Shown: in pieces, positions 25,463 to 34,374 of the stretch | How the letters are laid out: the number at the start of each line of letters is the position of its first letter | Numbering within the stretch: the stretch's first letter is position 1 | Source: Streptococcus oralis | GTDB lineage: Bacteria > Bacillota > Bacilli > Lactobacillales > Streptococcaceae | Direction of reading: 5' to 3' | Length of the DNA stretch: 64,000 nt | Assembly (NCBI RefSeq): GCF_001983955.1 | Contig: NZ_CP019562.1 | Span: forward strand, 496,001-560,000 | The notes under the pieces: generated by a model | What the model was told of the DNA's origin: nothing | The model's database searches: none | Seen by the model: the letters and a program-made list of their open reading frames with translations, nothing else | Position numbers and translations under genes: made by a program

Positions 25463-26407
25463 ATGCCGATTCGAATTGATAAAAAATTACCAGCTGTGGA
25501 GATTTTAAGGACAGAAAATATCTTTGTTATGGACGACCAACGGGCCGCTCATCAGGATATTCGCCCCTTGAAGATTCTGATTTTAAATCTCATGCCTCAA
25601 AAAATGGTAACAGAAACGCAACTCTTACGGCATTTGGCTAATACCCCTTTGCAACTAGATATTGATTTCTTATATATGGAAACACATCGTTCCAAGACAA
25701 CCCGTGCCGAACATATGGAAACCTTCTATAAGACCTTTCCAGAGGTCAAGGATGACTTTTTTGATGGACTGATTATCACAGGAGCACCAGTAGAGCATTT
25801 ACCTTTTGAAGAGGTAGATTACTGGGAGGAATTCAAACAGGTCATCGAATGGTCCAAGACGCATGTTTTTTCAACACTCCATATCTGTTGGGGAGCTCAA
25901 GCAGGTCTTTATGTTCGCTATGGCGTTGAAAAGCACCAGATGGATCGGAAACTATCAGGCATTTATCCACAGGACACCTTGAAAGAAGGGCATCTTCTTT
26001 TTAGAGGTTTTGATGATCGCTATGTAGCACCTCATTCTCGTCATACGGAGATTTTAAAAGAAGAAATCTTAAACAAGACCAATCTGGAGATTCTGTCAGA
26101 AGGTCCTGAGGTTGGGGTTTCTATCTTAGCTAGTCGAGATTTGCGTGAGATTTATAGTTTTGGTCATTTGGAGTATGATCGTGACACTTTGGCAAGAGAG
26201 TATTTTCGTGATTATGAGGCGGGACTCAATCCTCATATCCCAGAGAACTACTTTAAAAATGATGATGTAAATGAGACGCCCTGTCTTTGTTGGTCTTCAT
26301 CAGCTGCCCTCTTTTTCAGCAATTGGGTAAACTATGCAGTTTATCAAGAAACCCCTTTTGACTGGAGAAAGGTAGAGGATGATGCGGCTGCATTTGGATA
26401 TCTATAA
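25463..26407 (+). CDS. metA: Homoserine O-acyltransferase MetA
   Basis: Activates homoserine by O-acylation (acetyl or succinyl), the first committed step of methionine synthesis. The 314-residue protein has the catalytic Cys in [12 protein letters not shown] (near residue 142), the His-Glu pair in SFGHLEYD (near 235) and PHSRHTE. Acetyl versus succinyl donor is set by one active-site residue near the cysteine and cannot be called safely here, though many Firmicute MetA enzymes are acetyltransferases. The start is supported by TTAGGAGGG. Confidence 0.94.
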   Translation: MPIRIDKKLPAVEILRTENIFVMDDQRAAHQDIRPLKILILNLMPQKMVTETQLLRHLANTPLQLDIDFLYMETHRSKTTRAEHMETFYKTFPEVKDDFFDGLIITGAPVEHLPFEEVDYWEEFKQVIEWSKTHVFSTLHICWGAQAGLYVRYGVEKHQMDRKLSGIYPQDTLKEGHLLFRGFDDRYVAPHSRHTEILKEEILNKTNLEILSEGPEVGVSILASRDLREIYSFGHLEYDRDTLAREYFRDYEAGLNPHIPENYFKNDDVNETPCLCWSSSAALFFSNWVNYAVYQETPFDWRKVEDDAAAFGYL

Positions 26408-26415
26408 GAGGAATT

Positions 26416-27093
26416 ATGACATATTTTGACGCTTTTAAATCAGGGAACTTGGTTTTGCCAAGTGCCCTGCTCTTGCATTTTAAGGAACTCTTTCCTTCCA
26501 GCGAAGATTTTCTCGTCTGGCAATTTTTCTATTTACAAAATACCACAGCACTAGGAGATGTTTCGCCTAGTCAGATTGCTGAAATCATTGGGAAAGAGGT
26601 GGCAGATGTCAACCAATCCATTTCGAATTTGACTGAAAATGGTTTGCTACAATATCGGACCATTGAACTAAATGGGGAAATTGAGCTGATTTTTGATGCT
26701 AGTTTGGCTTTTGAACGCTTGGATAGCTTGCTAGATACCCAAACTCCAGCTACAACTGCCCCAAATCCGCAAAATCAATTGAAGGATCTGGTTGAAACTT
26801 TTCAGCAGGAATTGGGACGCTTATTAACACCATTTGAAATCGAGGATCTTTCCAAGACGGTCAAAGAAGACGGAGTTAAGGCGGATTTGATTAAGGAAGC
26901 TCTCCGAGAGGCCGTCCTCAATGGGAAGCCAAACTGGAAATATATTCAGGCAATCCTACGAAACTGGCGCCATGAAGGCATCCAGTCTGTTGCCCAAGTA
27001 GAGGCCAAACGAGCAGAGCGAGAAGCCAACAATCCCAAACAAGTTCAGGCTTCGGCTGATTTCCTCGATGCCATGAATTTGTGGCAAGATTAG
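26416..27093 (+). CDS. DnaD-like replication protein
   Basis: A 225-residue protein with the DnaD organisation: an N-terminal winged-helix domain (about residues 1-95, FPSSEDFLVWQFFYLQNTT, SPSQIAEIIG) and a C-terminal DnaB_2/DnaD domain (about 125-200) ending in the typical WKYIQAILRNW motif. DnaD helps load the helicase at oriC and during restart in Firmicutes. It begins 8 nt after metA and is probably cotranscribed. Confidence 0.88.
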   Translation: MTYFDAFKSGNLVLPSALLLHFKELFPSSEDFLVWQFFYLQNTTALGDVSPSQIAEIIGKEVADVNQSISNLTENGLLQYRTIELNGEIELIFDASLAFERLDSLLDTQTPATTAPNPQNQLKDLVETFQQELGRLLTPFEIEDLSKTVKEDGVKADLIKEALREAVLNGKPNWKYIQAILRNWRHEGIQSVAQVEAKRAEREANNPKQVQASADFLDAMNLWQD

Positions 27094-27126
27094 CCGCTTG
27101 AAAAATCTTGAAAATTAGAGTAAGGT

Positions 27127-27155
27127 TTGCAAGCTCCTTATAAATATGATAGAAT
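27127..27155 (+). promoter_or_regulatory. Promoter of tpiA
   Basis: TTGCAA, 17-nt spacer, extended -10 TGATAGAAT. Confidence 0.7.
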
Positions 27156-27189
27156 AATAGTGAATAAAATGAAAAAAGAGGTATGTGAA

Positions 27190-27948
27190 ATGTCACGTAA
27201 ACCATTTATCGCTGGTAACTGGAAAATGAACAAAAATCCAGAAGAAGCAAAAGCATTCGTTGAGGCCGTTGCATCAAAACTTCCTTCATCAGACCTTGTT
27301 GAAGCAGGTATCGCAGCTCCTGCAGTTGATTTGACAGCTGTTCTTGCTGCTGCTAAAGGTTCAAACCTTAAAGTTGCTGCTCAAAACTGCTACTTTGAAA
27401 ATGCAGGTGCGTTCACTGGTGAAACAAGCCCACAAGTTTTGAAAGAAATCGGTACTGACTACGTTGTTATCGGTCACTCAGAACGTCGTGACTACTTCCA
27501 TGAAACTGACGAAGATATCAACAAAAAAGCAAAAGCAATCTTTGCAAACGGTATGCTTCCAATCATCTGTTGTGGTGAGTCACTTGAAACTTACGAAGCT
27601 GGTAAAGCTGCTGAATTCGTAGGTGCTCAAGTTTCAGCTGCTCTTGCTGGATTGACTGCAGAACAAGTTGCTGCATCCGTTATCGCTTATGAGCCAATCT
27701 GGGCTATCGGTACTGGTAAATCAGCTTCACAAGACGATGCACAAAAAATGTGTAAAGTTGTTCGCGACGTTGTAGCTGCTGACTTTGGTCAAGAAGTTGC
27801 AGAAAAAGTTCGTGTTCAATACGGTGGTTCTGTTAAACCTGAAAACGTTGCTTCATACATGGCTTGCCCAGACGTTGACGGTGCCCTTGTAGGTGGTGCG
27901 TCACTTGAAGCTGAAAGCTTCTTGGCATTGCTTGATTTTGTAAAATAA
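27190..27948 (+). CDS. tpiA: Triosephosphate isomerase
   Basis: Interconverts dihydroxyacetone phosphate and glyceraldehyde 3-phosphate in glycolysis. The 252-residue product has GNWKMNK (catalytic Lys near 12), VIGHSERR (catalytic His near 95) and [10 protein letters not shown] (catalytic Glu near 167). Codons are strongly biased to high expression. The ATG at 27190 follows AAAGAGGTATGTGAA. An upstream in-frame ATG at 27127 lies inside the promoter. Confidence 0.97.
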   Translation: MSRKPFIAGNWKMNKNPEEAKAFVEAVASKLPSSDLVEAGIAAPAVDLTAVLAAAKGSNLKVAAQNCYFENAGAFTGETSPQVLKEIGTDYVVIGHSERRDYFHETDEDINKKAKAIFANGMLPIICCGESLETYEAGKAAEFVGAQVSAALAGLTAEQVAASVIAYEPIWAIGTGKSASQDDAQKMCKVVRDVVAADFGQEVAEKVRVQYGGSVKPENVASYMACPDVDGALVGGASLEAESFLALLDFVK

Positions 27949-27961
27949 TTTAAGTTATTCC

Positions 27962-27990
27962 AGACAGTCTTCTAAGACTGTCTTTTTTTA
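27962..27990 (+). terminator. Terminator after tpiA
   Basis: AGACAGTCTT pairs with AAGACTGTCT, followed by a T run. Confidence 0.9.
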
Positions 27991-28055
27991 TAGAGGTCAT
28001 ATATTTTTCTTAAATTATCAGTCTATTACAACTTTTTTAATATGGGTTAATTTTC

Positions 28056-28084
28056 TTGCTTTTGTCTACTAGGAGTAGTATACT
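28056..28084 (+). promoter_or_regulatory. Promoter of dpr
   Basis: TTGCTT, 17-nt spacer, TATACT, with about 50 nt of leader. AT-rich flanks could bind a peroxide regulator, but I see no clear PerR box. Confidence 0.65.
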
Positions 28085-28137
28085 GAGATAGTAATCAATA
28101 AATATGGTTGCAAAAATAATATTATGAGGTGATCAAC

Positions 28138-28656
28138 ATGGTTGAATTGAAAAAAGAAGCAGTAAAAGACGTAACAACATTATCTAAAACAGCGCCAGTA
28201 GCATTGGCAAAAACAAAGGAAGTATTGAACCAAGCAGTAGCAGACTTGTATGTGGCTCACATTGCCCTTCACCAAGTTCACTGGTATATGCGTGGTCGTG
28301 GTTTCCTCGTATGGCATCCAAAAATGGATGAATACATGGACAGCCTTGATGGCTATCTTGACGAAATCAGTGAACGTTTGATCACTCTTAGTGGCAAACC
28401 TTACTCAACTTTGACAGAGTTCCTTCAACACAGTGAAATCGAAGAAGAAGAAGGAGAATTCCGTAACGTTGAAGAAAGCTTGGAACGTGTTCTAGCAATT
28501 TATCGCTACCTCATCACTCTTTTCCAAAAAGCTTTGGATGTAACTGATGAAGAAGGTGATGATGTTACAAACGATATCTTTGTTGGGGCTAAGGCTGAAC
28601 TTGAGAAAACAGTTTGGATGCTTACAGCAGAACTTGGACAAGCTCCTGGTCTGTAA
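28138..28656 (+). CDS. dpr: Dps-like peroxide resistance protein Dpr
   Basis: A ferritin-like iron-storage protein of 172 residues that oxidises and stores Fe2+, so limiting Fenton chemistry; it forms a 12-mer. The ferroxidase-site residues are in [20 protein letters not shown] (near 43-62) and YLDEISERL. The ATG at 28138 with GAGGTGATC is preferred over a GTG at 28129, which would use up the ribosome binding site. Important for hydrogen-peroxide-producing, catalase-negative streptococci. Confidence 0.94.
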   Translation: MVELKKEAVKDVTTLSKTAPVALAKTKEVLNQAVADLYVAHIALHQVHWYMRGRGFLVWHPKMDEYMDSLDGYLDEISERLITLSGKPYSTLTEFLQHSEIEEEEGEFRNVEESLERVLAIYRYLITLFQKALDVTDEEGDDVTNDIFVGAKAELEKTVWMLTAELGQAPGL

Positions 28657-28724
28657 GATATAGTTGCTACCCCTTTTATCATGAGGTGCTTGATAAGTGC
28701 CCATGACCAATCATCTTTTAAAAG

Positions 28725-28757
28725 TCATGTAACTGTAAACAGTTGCATGATTTTTTT
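28725..28757 (+). terminator. Terminator after dpr
   Basis: TCATGTAACTGT pairs with ACAGTTGCATGA, then a run of seven T. Confidence 0.85.
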
Positions 28758-28778
28758 GTTTGCTGGACTTAGGACACA

Positions 28779-28807
28779 TTGTCAAAAGTAGGATTTTACG
28801 GTATAAT
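28779..28807 (+). promoter_or_regulatory. Promoter of phnA-like operon
   Basis: TTGTCA, 17-nt spacer, TATAAT, and AAGGAGG before the ATG at 28866. Confidence 0.75.
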
Positions 28808-28865
28808 AGTTGCTGTTCAATAACATATGAATTTTAAAGAATAATTGTTAGTTTAAGGAGGACTT

Positions 28866-29204
28866 ATGAACAACTTACCAAATTGCCCAAAATGTAATTC
28901 AGAATATGTCTACGAAGACGGAAGTCTCTTGGTCTGCCCAGAGTGTGCCTATGAGTGGAATCCTGCAGAAGTTGCAGAAGTAGAAGAAGGTGTAGTTGCT
29001 ATCGATGCCAATGGAAATAAACTGGCTGACGGCGATACTGTGACCCTTATCAAGGACTTGAAAGTAAAAGGTGCGCCAAAGGATTTGAAACAAGGAACTC
29101 GTGTTAAAAATATCCGTATCGTAGAAGGTGACCACAACATCGACTGTAAGATTGATGGTTTTGGAGCTATGAAACTCAAATCAGAATTTGTTAAGAAAAT
29201 CTAG
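28866..29204 (+). CDS. PhnA/YjdM-type zinc-ribbon protein
   Basis: A 112-residue protein with an N-terminal zinc ribbon made of two CxxC pairs (CPKCNSEY and CPECAYEW) and a C-terminal beta-rich PhnA domain ([23 protein letters not shown]). Although named after the phosphonate operon, PhnA/YjdM is not a phosphonate hydrolase in most species and its role is unclear. The next gene starts 3 nt after its stop, so they form an operon. Confidence 0.88.
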   Translation: MNNLPNCPKCNSEYVYEDGSLLVCPECAYEWNPAEVAEVEEGVVAIDANGNKLADGDTVTLIKDLKVKGAPKDLKQGTRVKNIRIVEGDHNIDCKIDGFGAMKLKSEFVKKI

Positions 29205-29206
29205 CC

Positions 29207-29830
29207 ATGAAACTGAATTATAAATTTATCTTTTATAGCCGTGTGCTCTTGTTCTTAGCAGCATTTACAGGAGTTTATTTGGAGATTACCAAGCACGGTG
29301 GCTTTGGTATGCTCCTTTACTACACAGTGTTGTCCAATCTTTTGGTAACGATTTTCACGGGCTATCTGCTCCGTGTGATGAGCCGTTCAGGTGAAAATTG
29401 GCAAAGTCCGATCTTGCTTCGTCTCAAGGGTGGTGTCACCATGAGTATCATGATTACCTGTGTGATTTACCATTTTATGCTTGCTCCGATTGCGACAGAC
29501 TTTTACCGAGTGGAAAATTTCCTTTGCCACTATATCGTTCCACTTTGGTTTTTAGCTGACACCCTCTTCTTTGATAAACGGGGTCAATACAAGATCTGGG
29601 ATCCAGTCTTGTGGACCATTTTGCCCTTGGTTTATATGATTTTTGCCTTGTTTAATGGCCTGGTCTTAAAACTCAATATTCCGAATTCCAAGGACAATCC
29701 CTTCCCTTATTTCTTTTTAAATGTGAACAAGGGTTGGGACGTGGTTATCAAATGGTGTTTGATCATTTTTGCGGCGTATATGGTTGCAGGATTTATCTTC
29801 TACCTAATCAAGCAAATCAAGCGAAAATAG
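29207..29830 (+). CDS. Pr6Pr-family membrane protein
   Basis: A 207-residue integral membrane protein with about six hydrophobic helices and the pattern of the Pr6Pr/FAR-17a-AIG1-like family (FTGVYLEITKHGG, YYTVLSNLLVTIFTGYLL, FLCHYIVPLWFLADTLFFD). Function unknown in bacteria; distant eukaryotic relatives are membrane hydrolases. Cotranscribed with the PhnA-like gene. Confidence 0.78.
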   Translation: MKLNYKFIFYSRVLLFLAAFTGVYLEITKHGGFGMLLYYTVLSNLLVTIFTGYLLRVMSRSGENWQSPILLRLKGGVTMSIMITCVIYHFMLAPIATDFYRVENFLCHYIVPLWFLADTLFFDKRGQYKIWDPVLWTILPLVYMIFALFNGLVLKLNIPNSKDNPFPYFFLNVNKGWDVVIKWCLIIFAAYMVAGFIFYLIKQIKRK

Positions 29831-29832
29831 TC

Positions 29833-29894
29833 TTCCTATTAGGAAAGTTAGGACGGAGTCTCTAGTTCAATCGGGCTCCTTCTTTTCTTGCCAT
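29833..29894 (+). terminator. Weak terminator candidate
   Basis: A small palindrome TTCCTATTAGGAA, then GGAG...CTCC with a pyrimidine-rich tail. Neither is convincing alone. Confidence 0.35.
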
Positions 29895-29942
29895 CTTCCT
29901 TTTAAAAGGATCAACAGTGAGAAATATACAGAAAGAAAATTC

Positions 29943-31094
29943 ATGAAACAATATTTAGAACGGGCTAGTATTTTGGCCCTCTCCCTCGTTTTGATTACCT
30001 CCTTTTCCATCTCAAGTGCTCTGCCAGCCATGTTTGACTACTATCAAGGCTATCCCAAAGAACAAATCGAGCTCCTGGTCAGTCTTCCTTCTTTTGGAAT
30101 TATGATTATGCTGGTTTTAAATGGGTTTTTGGAGCGGTTATTTCCTGAGCGACTTCAGATTAGTCTAGGACTTCTCATCCTTTCTATCGGTGGAACTGCC
30201 CCTTTCTGGTATCAGGAGTACAACTTTGTCTTTGCGATGCGGATTTTATTTGGCTTGGGTGTTGGAATGATTAATGCCAAGGCCATTTCCATCATTAGCG
30301 AACGCTATCATGGAAAGACACGGATCCAGATGTTGGGTCTTCGCGGATCAGCAGAAGTTGTCGGGGCATCGATTTTGACTCTAGTGGTAGGTCAACTCTT
30401 ATCCTTGGGATGGACAGTGACCTTCTTGGCCTACAGTGCGGGATTTTTAGTATTGATTCTTTATCTGCTCTTTGTCCCTTATGGGAAAGAAAAGAAAGAA
30501 ACAAAGAAAAAAGAGGCCGAAACGACTCGTTTGACAGGAAAGATGAAAGGATTAATTTTTCTATTAGCTGTCGAAGCAGCAGTTGTTGTCTGCACCAACA
30601 CAGCTATCACCATTCGTATTCCTAGTCTGATGGTGGAAAGAGGTCTAGGGGATGCCCAGTTATCGAGCTTGGTTTTAAGTATCATGCAGTTGATTGGTAT
30701 CTTGGCAGGTGTGAGTTTTTCTTTCTTTATCTCTCTGTTTAAAGAAAGGTTGCTCCTTTGGTCAGGTATTACCTTTGGATTGGGGCAGATTGTGATTGCC
30801 TTATCTCCGTCATTGGGTGTGATGGTGGTTGGAAGTGTTGTGGCAGGTTTTTCTTATAGTGTGGCCTTGACCACTGTCTTTCAGCTTCTTTCTGAAAGAA
30901 TCCCAGCTAAGCTCCTTAATCAAGCAACATCTTTTGCAGTGCTAGGATGCAGCTTTGGAGCCTTTACGACACCTTTCATTCTTGGGGCGATTGGCTTGGT
31001 GACTCAAAACGGTATGTTGGTCTTCACCATTCTAGGCTGCTGGTTGATTGTCACTTCTATCTTTGTTATGTACGCACTTCAAAAGAGAGCTTAG
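29943..31094 (+). CDS. Major facilitator superfamily transporter
   Basis: A 383-residue membrane transporter with about 12 helices and a charged central loop (YGKEKKETKKKEAETTR, about residues 180-197) separating the two six-helix halves. It has no drug-specific motif I can rely on; the A-like loop reads NGFLERLFPERLQ. Substrate unknown; efflux or sugar/organic-ion uptake are both possible. No strong ribosome binding site is seen (AGAAAGAAAATTC). Confidence 0.85.
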   Translation: MKQYLERASILALSLVLITSFSISSALPAMFDYYQGYPKEQIELLVSLPSFGIMIMLVLNGFLERLFPERLQISLGLLILSIGGTAPFWYQEYNFVFAMRILFGLGVGMINAKAISIISERYHGKTRIQMLGLRGSAEVVGASILTLVVGQLLSLGWTVTFLAYSAGFLVLILYLLFVPYGKEKKETKKKEAETTRLTGKMKGLIFLLAVEAAVVVCTNTAITIRIPSLMVERGLGDAQLSSLVLSIMQLIGILAGVSFSFFISLFKERLLLWSGITFGLGQIVIALSPSLGVMVVGSVVAGFSYSVALTTVFQLLSERIPAKLLNQATSFAVLGCSFGAFTTPFILGAIGLVTQNGMLVFTILGCWLIVTSIFVMYALQKRA

Positions 31095-31120
31095 GATTAA
31101 TTTCCTAAGTTTTTCTTTTT
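31090..31120 (+). terminator. Terminator overlapping MFS stop
   Basis: CTTAGGA (31090-31096, containing the stop codon) pairs with TCCTAAG (31103-31109), then TTTTTCTTTTT. Confidence 0.75.
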
Positions 31121-31155
31121 GAAATTTGTACCCAGACAATTATTGGTTTTTAAAC

Positions 31156-31184
31156 TTGTTTACACTTTTATTTCCTGATAAAAT
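31156..31184 (+). promoter_or_regulatory. Promoter abutting truA start
   Basis: TTGTTT, 17-nt spacer and TGATAAAAT ending at 31184, 7 nt before the truA ATG, so the message is probably leaderless. Confidence 0.6.
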
Positions 31185-31191
31185 AGAAGTT

Positions 31192-31941
31192 ATGACAAGA
31201 TATAAAGCAACTATTTCCTATGATGGTTATGCCTTTGCTGGTTTTCAGCGCCAGCCTTATGCGCGGAGCGTGCAAGAGGAAATTGAGAAAACCTTAATAA
31301 GACTCAATAAGGGGCAAGCCATCGCTGTTCATGGTGCTGGTAGGACGGATAGTGGGGTCCATGCTCTGGGACAGGTCATTCATTTTGATCTGCCCTATCA
31401 GATGGATGAGGAAAAACTCCGTTTTGCTCTGGATACCCAGTCTCCAGAAGATATTGATGTGATTTCAATTGAGATTGTGACCGATGATTTTCATTGCCGT
31501 TATGCCAAACACAGCAAGACCTATGAGTTTATCGTGGATAGAGGACGTCCCAAAAATCCTATGCGTCGTCACTACGCTACTCACTTTCCCTATCCGCTTG
31601 ATGTAGAGCGGATGCAGATGGCAATCAAAAAGCTAGAAGGAACCCACGATTTTACCGGTTTTACAGCATCTGGAACCAGTGTAGAGGACAAGGTTCGTAC
31701 CATTACAGAAGCCAGTCTTAGTGTTGATGAGATAGGGCAGTTTTTGACCTTTACCTTTTCAGGAAATGGTTTCTTGTATAAGCAGATTCGCAATATGGTG
31801 GGGACGCTGCTCAAAATCGGAAATAATCGAATGCCAGTTGAGCAGATTGACTTGATTTTGGAGAAGAAGGACAGGCAACTTGCAGGTCCAACGGCGGCAC
31901 CAAATGGCTTGTATTTAAAGGAGATTCGTTATGAAGAATAA
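31192..31941 (+). CDS. truA: tRNA pseudouridine synthase A
   Basis: Makes pseudouridine at positions 38-40 of the tRNA anticodon stem-loop. The 249-residue protein has the catalytic Asp in [11 protein letters not shown] (near residue 53) and the family segments [13 protein letters not shown] and [14 protein letters not shown]. The ATG at 31192 starts [12 protein letters not shown]. It has no ribosome binding site. An upstream in-frame ATG at 31126 lies before the promoter. It overlaps pdxK by 11 nt. Confidence 0.95.
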   Translation: MTRYKATISYDGYAFAGFQRQPYARSVQEEIEKTLIRLNKGQAIAVHGAGRTDSGVHALGQVIHFDLPYQMDEEKLRFALDTQSPEDIDVISIEIVTDDFHCRYAKHSKTYEFIVDRGRPKNPMRRHYATHFPYPLDVERMQMAIKKLEGTHDFTGFTASGTSVEDKVRTITEASLSVDEIGQFLTFTFSGNGFLYKQIRNMVGTLLKIGNNRMPVEQIDLILEKKDRQLAGPTAAPNGLYLKEIRYEE

Positions 31942-32704
31942 TCGTATTTTAGCCCTTTCTGGGAATGATATTTTTAGTGGTGGTGGTTTGTCAGCTGATT
32001 TGGCCACCTATACCTTAAACGGCTTGCATGGCTTTGTTGCAGTGACTTGTTTGACGGCTTTGACCGAAAAGGGCTTTGAAGTCTTTCCTACGGATGATAC
32101 TATTTTCCAACATGAGTTGGATAGTTTGCGTGATGTGGAGTTTGCAGGGATTAAGATTGGCCTTCTCCCTACTGTCAGTGTGGCTGAGAAAGCATTGGAC
32201 TTTATCAAGCAACGTCCAGGAGTGCCTGTGGTATTGGACCCTGTCTTGGTCTGCAAAGAAACTCACGATGTAGCTGTCAGTGAACTCTGTCAAGAGTTGA
32301 TTCGCTTTTTCCCTCATGTCAGTGTGATTACGCCAAATCTTCCTGAAGCAGAATTGTTAGCTGGTCAGGAAATTAAAACTTTGGAAGATATGAAGGCTGC
32401 AGTTCAGAAATTGCATGATTTAGGAGCGCCAGCAGTCATTATCAAGGGAGGCAATCGCCTCAGTCAGGACAAGGCAGTGGATGTCTTTTATGATGGACAA
32501 ACTTTCACTGTTCTAGAAAACCCAGTCATTCAAGGCCAAAATGCTGGTGCAGGATGTACCTTTGCCTCAAGCATCGCCAGTCACTTGGTTAAAGGGGATG
32601 AACTTTTACCAGCAGTAGAGAGCTCGAAAGCTTTCGTTTACCGTGCCATTGCACAAGCAGATCAATATGGAGTAAGACAATATGAAGCAAACCAAAACAA
32701 CTAA
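31931..32704 (+). CDS. pdxK: Pyridoxal kinase (ThiD-like)
   Basis: A 257-residue ribokinase-superfamily kinase of the ThiD/PdxK group. Seen: the N-terminal [37 protein letters not shown], and the anion-hole/catalytic loop [10 protein letters not shown]. It has Ala-Gly-Cys where ThiD often has GTGC. In lactobacilli and streptococci the arrangement truA-pdxK-pdxU2 is described as a pyridoxine-salvage cluster, so pyridoxal or pyridoxine is the more probable substrate than hydroxymethylpyrimidine. It overlaps both neighbours (11 and 23 nt). Confidence 0.85.
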   Translation: MKNNRILALSGNDIFSGGGLSADLATYTLNGLHGFVAVTCLTALTEKGFEVFPTDDTIFQHELDSLRDVEFAGIKIGLLPTVSVAEKALDFIKQRPGVPVVLDPVLVCKETHDVAVSELCQELIRFFPHVSVITPNLPEAELLAGQEIKTLEDMKAAVQKLHDLGAPAVIIKGGNRLSQDKAVDVFYDGQTFTVLENPVIQGQNAGAGCTFASSIASHLVKGDELLPAVESSKAFVYRAIAQADQYGVRQYEANQNN

Positions 32705-33152
32705 AATCGCACTTGTATCTCTTCTAACCGCTCTTTCAGTAGTTCTAGGTTATTACTTGAAAATTGGAACGCCAACAGGAATATTGACTCTCTTGGACGC
32801 AGGTATTTTCTTTACTGCTTTTTACTTTGGCAGTAAAGAAGGAGCTGTCGTTGGAGGACTAGCAGCTTTTCTGCTTGACCTTTTATCAGGCTTTCCACAG
32901 TGGATGTTCTTTAGCTTGTTAAACCATGGCTTGCAAGGTTATTTTGCAGGTTTTAAAGGGAAATGGCAATGGTTGGGCTTAGTCTTAGCTACTATCGTCA
33001 TGGTAAGTGGCTACGCTCTGGGCTCAACTCTAATGAATGGCTGGTCAGCAGCCTTGCCAGAAATCCTTCCAAACTTCCTACAAAATACCTTGGGAATGGT
33101 TGTGGGATTTGTAGTCTTTCAGAGCGTTAAGAAGATAAAGCCCAATTTGTAA
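32682..33152 (+). CDS. ECF transporter S component, pyridoxine type
   Basis: A 156-residue membrane protein with about five or six helices and a short basic N-terminus. It is the substrate-binding S component of an energy-coupling-factor transporter, using the shared EcfA-A'-T module encoded elsewhere. The position behind truA-pdxK suggests it is PdxU2 (vitamin B6 import). The start overlaps pdxK. The last two codons and stop (AATTTGTAA) lie inside the left terminal repeat of the following IS element, so the natural C-terminus may have been altered. Confidence 0.82.
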   Translation: MKQTKTTKIALVSLLTALSVVLGYYLKIGTPTGILTLLDAGIFFTAFYFGSKEGAVVGGLAAFLLDLLSGFPQWMFFSLLNHGLQGYFAGFKGKWQWLGLVLATIVMVSGYALGSTLMNGWSAALPEILPNFLQNTLGMVVGFVVFQSVKKIKPNL

Positions 33153-34184
33153 AATTAAGCTAGACAGAAAAAGCCATCTATGTTAGGCTCAGATAAACAC
33201 CACATTTGTCTGAAAGGAGCTAACATAAATGACCTATACTCATCTTACCACAAACGAGCTTGTAATGATAGAGGCTTACTATCAAGAAAACATAAAAGTT
33301 TCAAATATTGTGACTTCATTTGGCAGATCAAAACAGACAATCTACAATGTCATCAACTATCTGAAAGAGACACTCTGCTTATGATTACTATAAGCGATAT
33401 AAAGTCAATAAGAAACGCTGTGGCAGGAATAAAACAAGTCTTACGCAAGCAGAAAAAGACTTTATTCAAACTCATTTAGATCTAAGCTGGATCCTTGATG
33501 TCATTAAGGGAGTTTATCCAGATAGGATTTCTTGTTCTATGAGAACTCTCTATCGACTAGCAGACCGTGTATTCTAAAGAAAGAGGATCTACCTTGGAAA
33601 GGCAAAAAAAACCCAAATGGTCATAGCGAAAAACGAGGAAAACAAGCGTTGCGCAGAGATTTACGTGAGAGAGTAGACAGTTAACCTAATTTTAAGACGG
33701 AATTCGGTCATCTAGAAGGGGATACAATTGTGGGAGAGAAACACAAAAGTGCAGTCATTACCTTAGTAGAACGCCTCTCAAAAGCCATCATCACACTGAA
33801 AACCAATGGACGGAAAGCAAGTGATATTGAGGCCTCCATCAATCAATGGTTGTCTCAAGTTCCCAGTCATCTCTTTAAGTCGATAACGTTTGATTGTGGG
33901 AAAGAATTTTCTAATTGGAAATCTATTTCGAATGCACATGACATTGATATTTTCTTTGCGGATCCAGGATGTCCTGGTCAACGAGGTCTCAATGAACATT
34001 CTAATGGCTTATTAAGACGAAATGGATTACCGAAACAAATGGATTTTACTAATATTTCTCAAAATTATTTATCAGCTATAGCTGATAAAAGAAATAGAAT
34101 TCCTAGAAAATCATTGAATTATCAATCACCCTACCAAGTTTTTCTGAGTTACTTGAAAAGTCTAGCTTAATTTGACAATTTAGG
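33141..34184 (+). mobile_element. IS30-family insertion sequence, degenerate
   Basis: About 1.04 kb. The left end CCCAATTTGTAAAATTAAGC continues into TAGAC. The reverse complement of the right end reads CCTAAATTGTCAAATTAAGC then TAGAC, so the two form imperfect terminal inverted repeats of about 25 bp. It encodes one broken transposase. The right half is repeated at 45839-46352. Confidence 0.8.
33229..34170 (+). pseudogene. Broken IS30-family transposase
   Basis: Starts MTYTHLTTNELVMIEAYYQ with an IS30-type helix-turn-helix (SFGRSKQTIYNVINYL). The frame then breaks near 33364-33372. It continues as SAYDYYKRYKVNKKRCG and so on until a stop near 33576. It shifts again, meets an in-frame TAA at 33682-33684, and resumes as the DDE domain. 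That domain shows LEGDTIVG, FDCGKEFSNW and HSNGLLRR (Asp, Asp, Glu positions), ending at 34170. With two shifts and a stop it cannot make an active enzyme. Confidence 0.85.
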
Positions 34185-34250
34185 ATTAGCTCCCAAGAGC
34201 TAGAAGTCACAGACCCAGATGGGATTGTGGCAAAGCTCCAAGTCACCTAG
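34185..34250 (+). pseudogene. 3' remnant of a VOC/glyoxalase-like gene
   Basis: Immediately right of the IS, one frame reads ISSQELEVTDPDGIVAKLQ, then VT and a stop at 34248-34250. The VTDPDG pattern is the usual C-terminal strand of vicinal-oxygen-chelate (glyoxalase/dioxygenase) proteins. The rest of the gene is gone, so the IS or a later deletion removed it. Short, so the family name is tentative. Confidence 0.45.
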
Positions 34251-34264
34251 TTAAATACGAGATC

Positions 34265-34301
34265 ATCCCCCATCTGTTAAAGATACGGGGATTTTGTTTT
34301 T
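34265..34301 (+). terminator. Terminator before alkA
   Basis: ATCCCCCATCT pairs with AGATACGGGGAT (one bulge), then TTTGTTTTT. It would have ended the vanished gene. Confidence 0.6.
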
Positions 34302-34344
34302 CTGATGAGAAAGCCAGATTGTTATATTTCCGCTTCCAAAATGA

Positions 34345-34353
34345 TGGTATAAT
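34345..34353 (+). promoter_or_regulatory. Extended -10 promoter of alkA-ogt
   Basis: TGGTATAAT, 21-29 nt before the alkA start. Confidence 0.6.
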
Positions 34354-34374
34354 AATTAAAAGAAAGGTGTAGAT

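Noticed and set aside
33180..33479. 99-codon open frame in the IS
   Set aside because: Out of frame with the transposase homology; produced by the frameshift.
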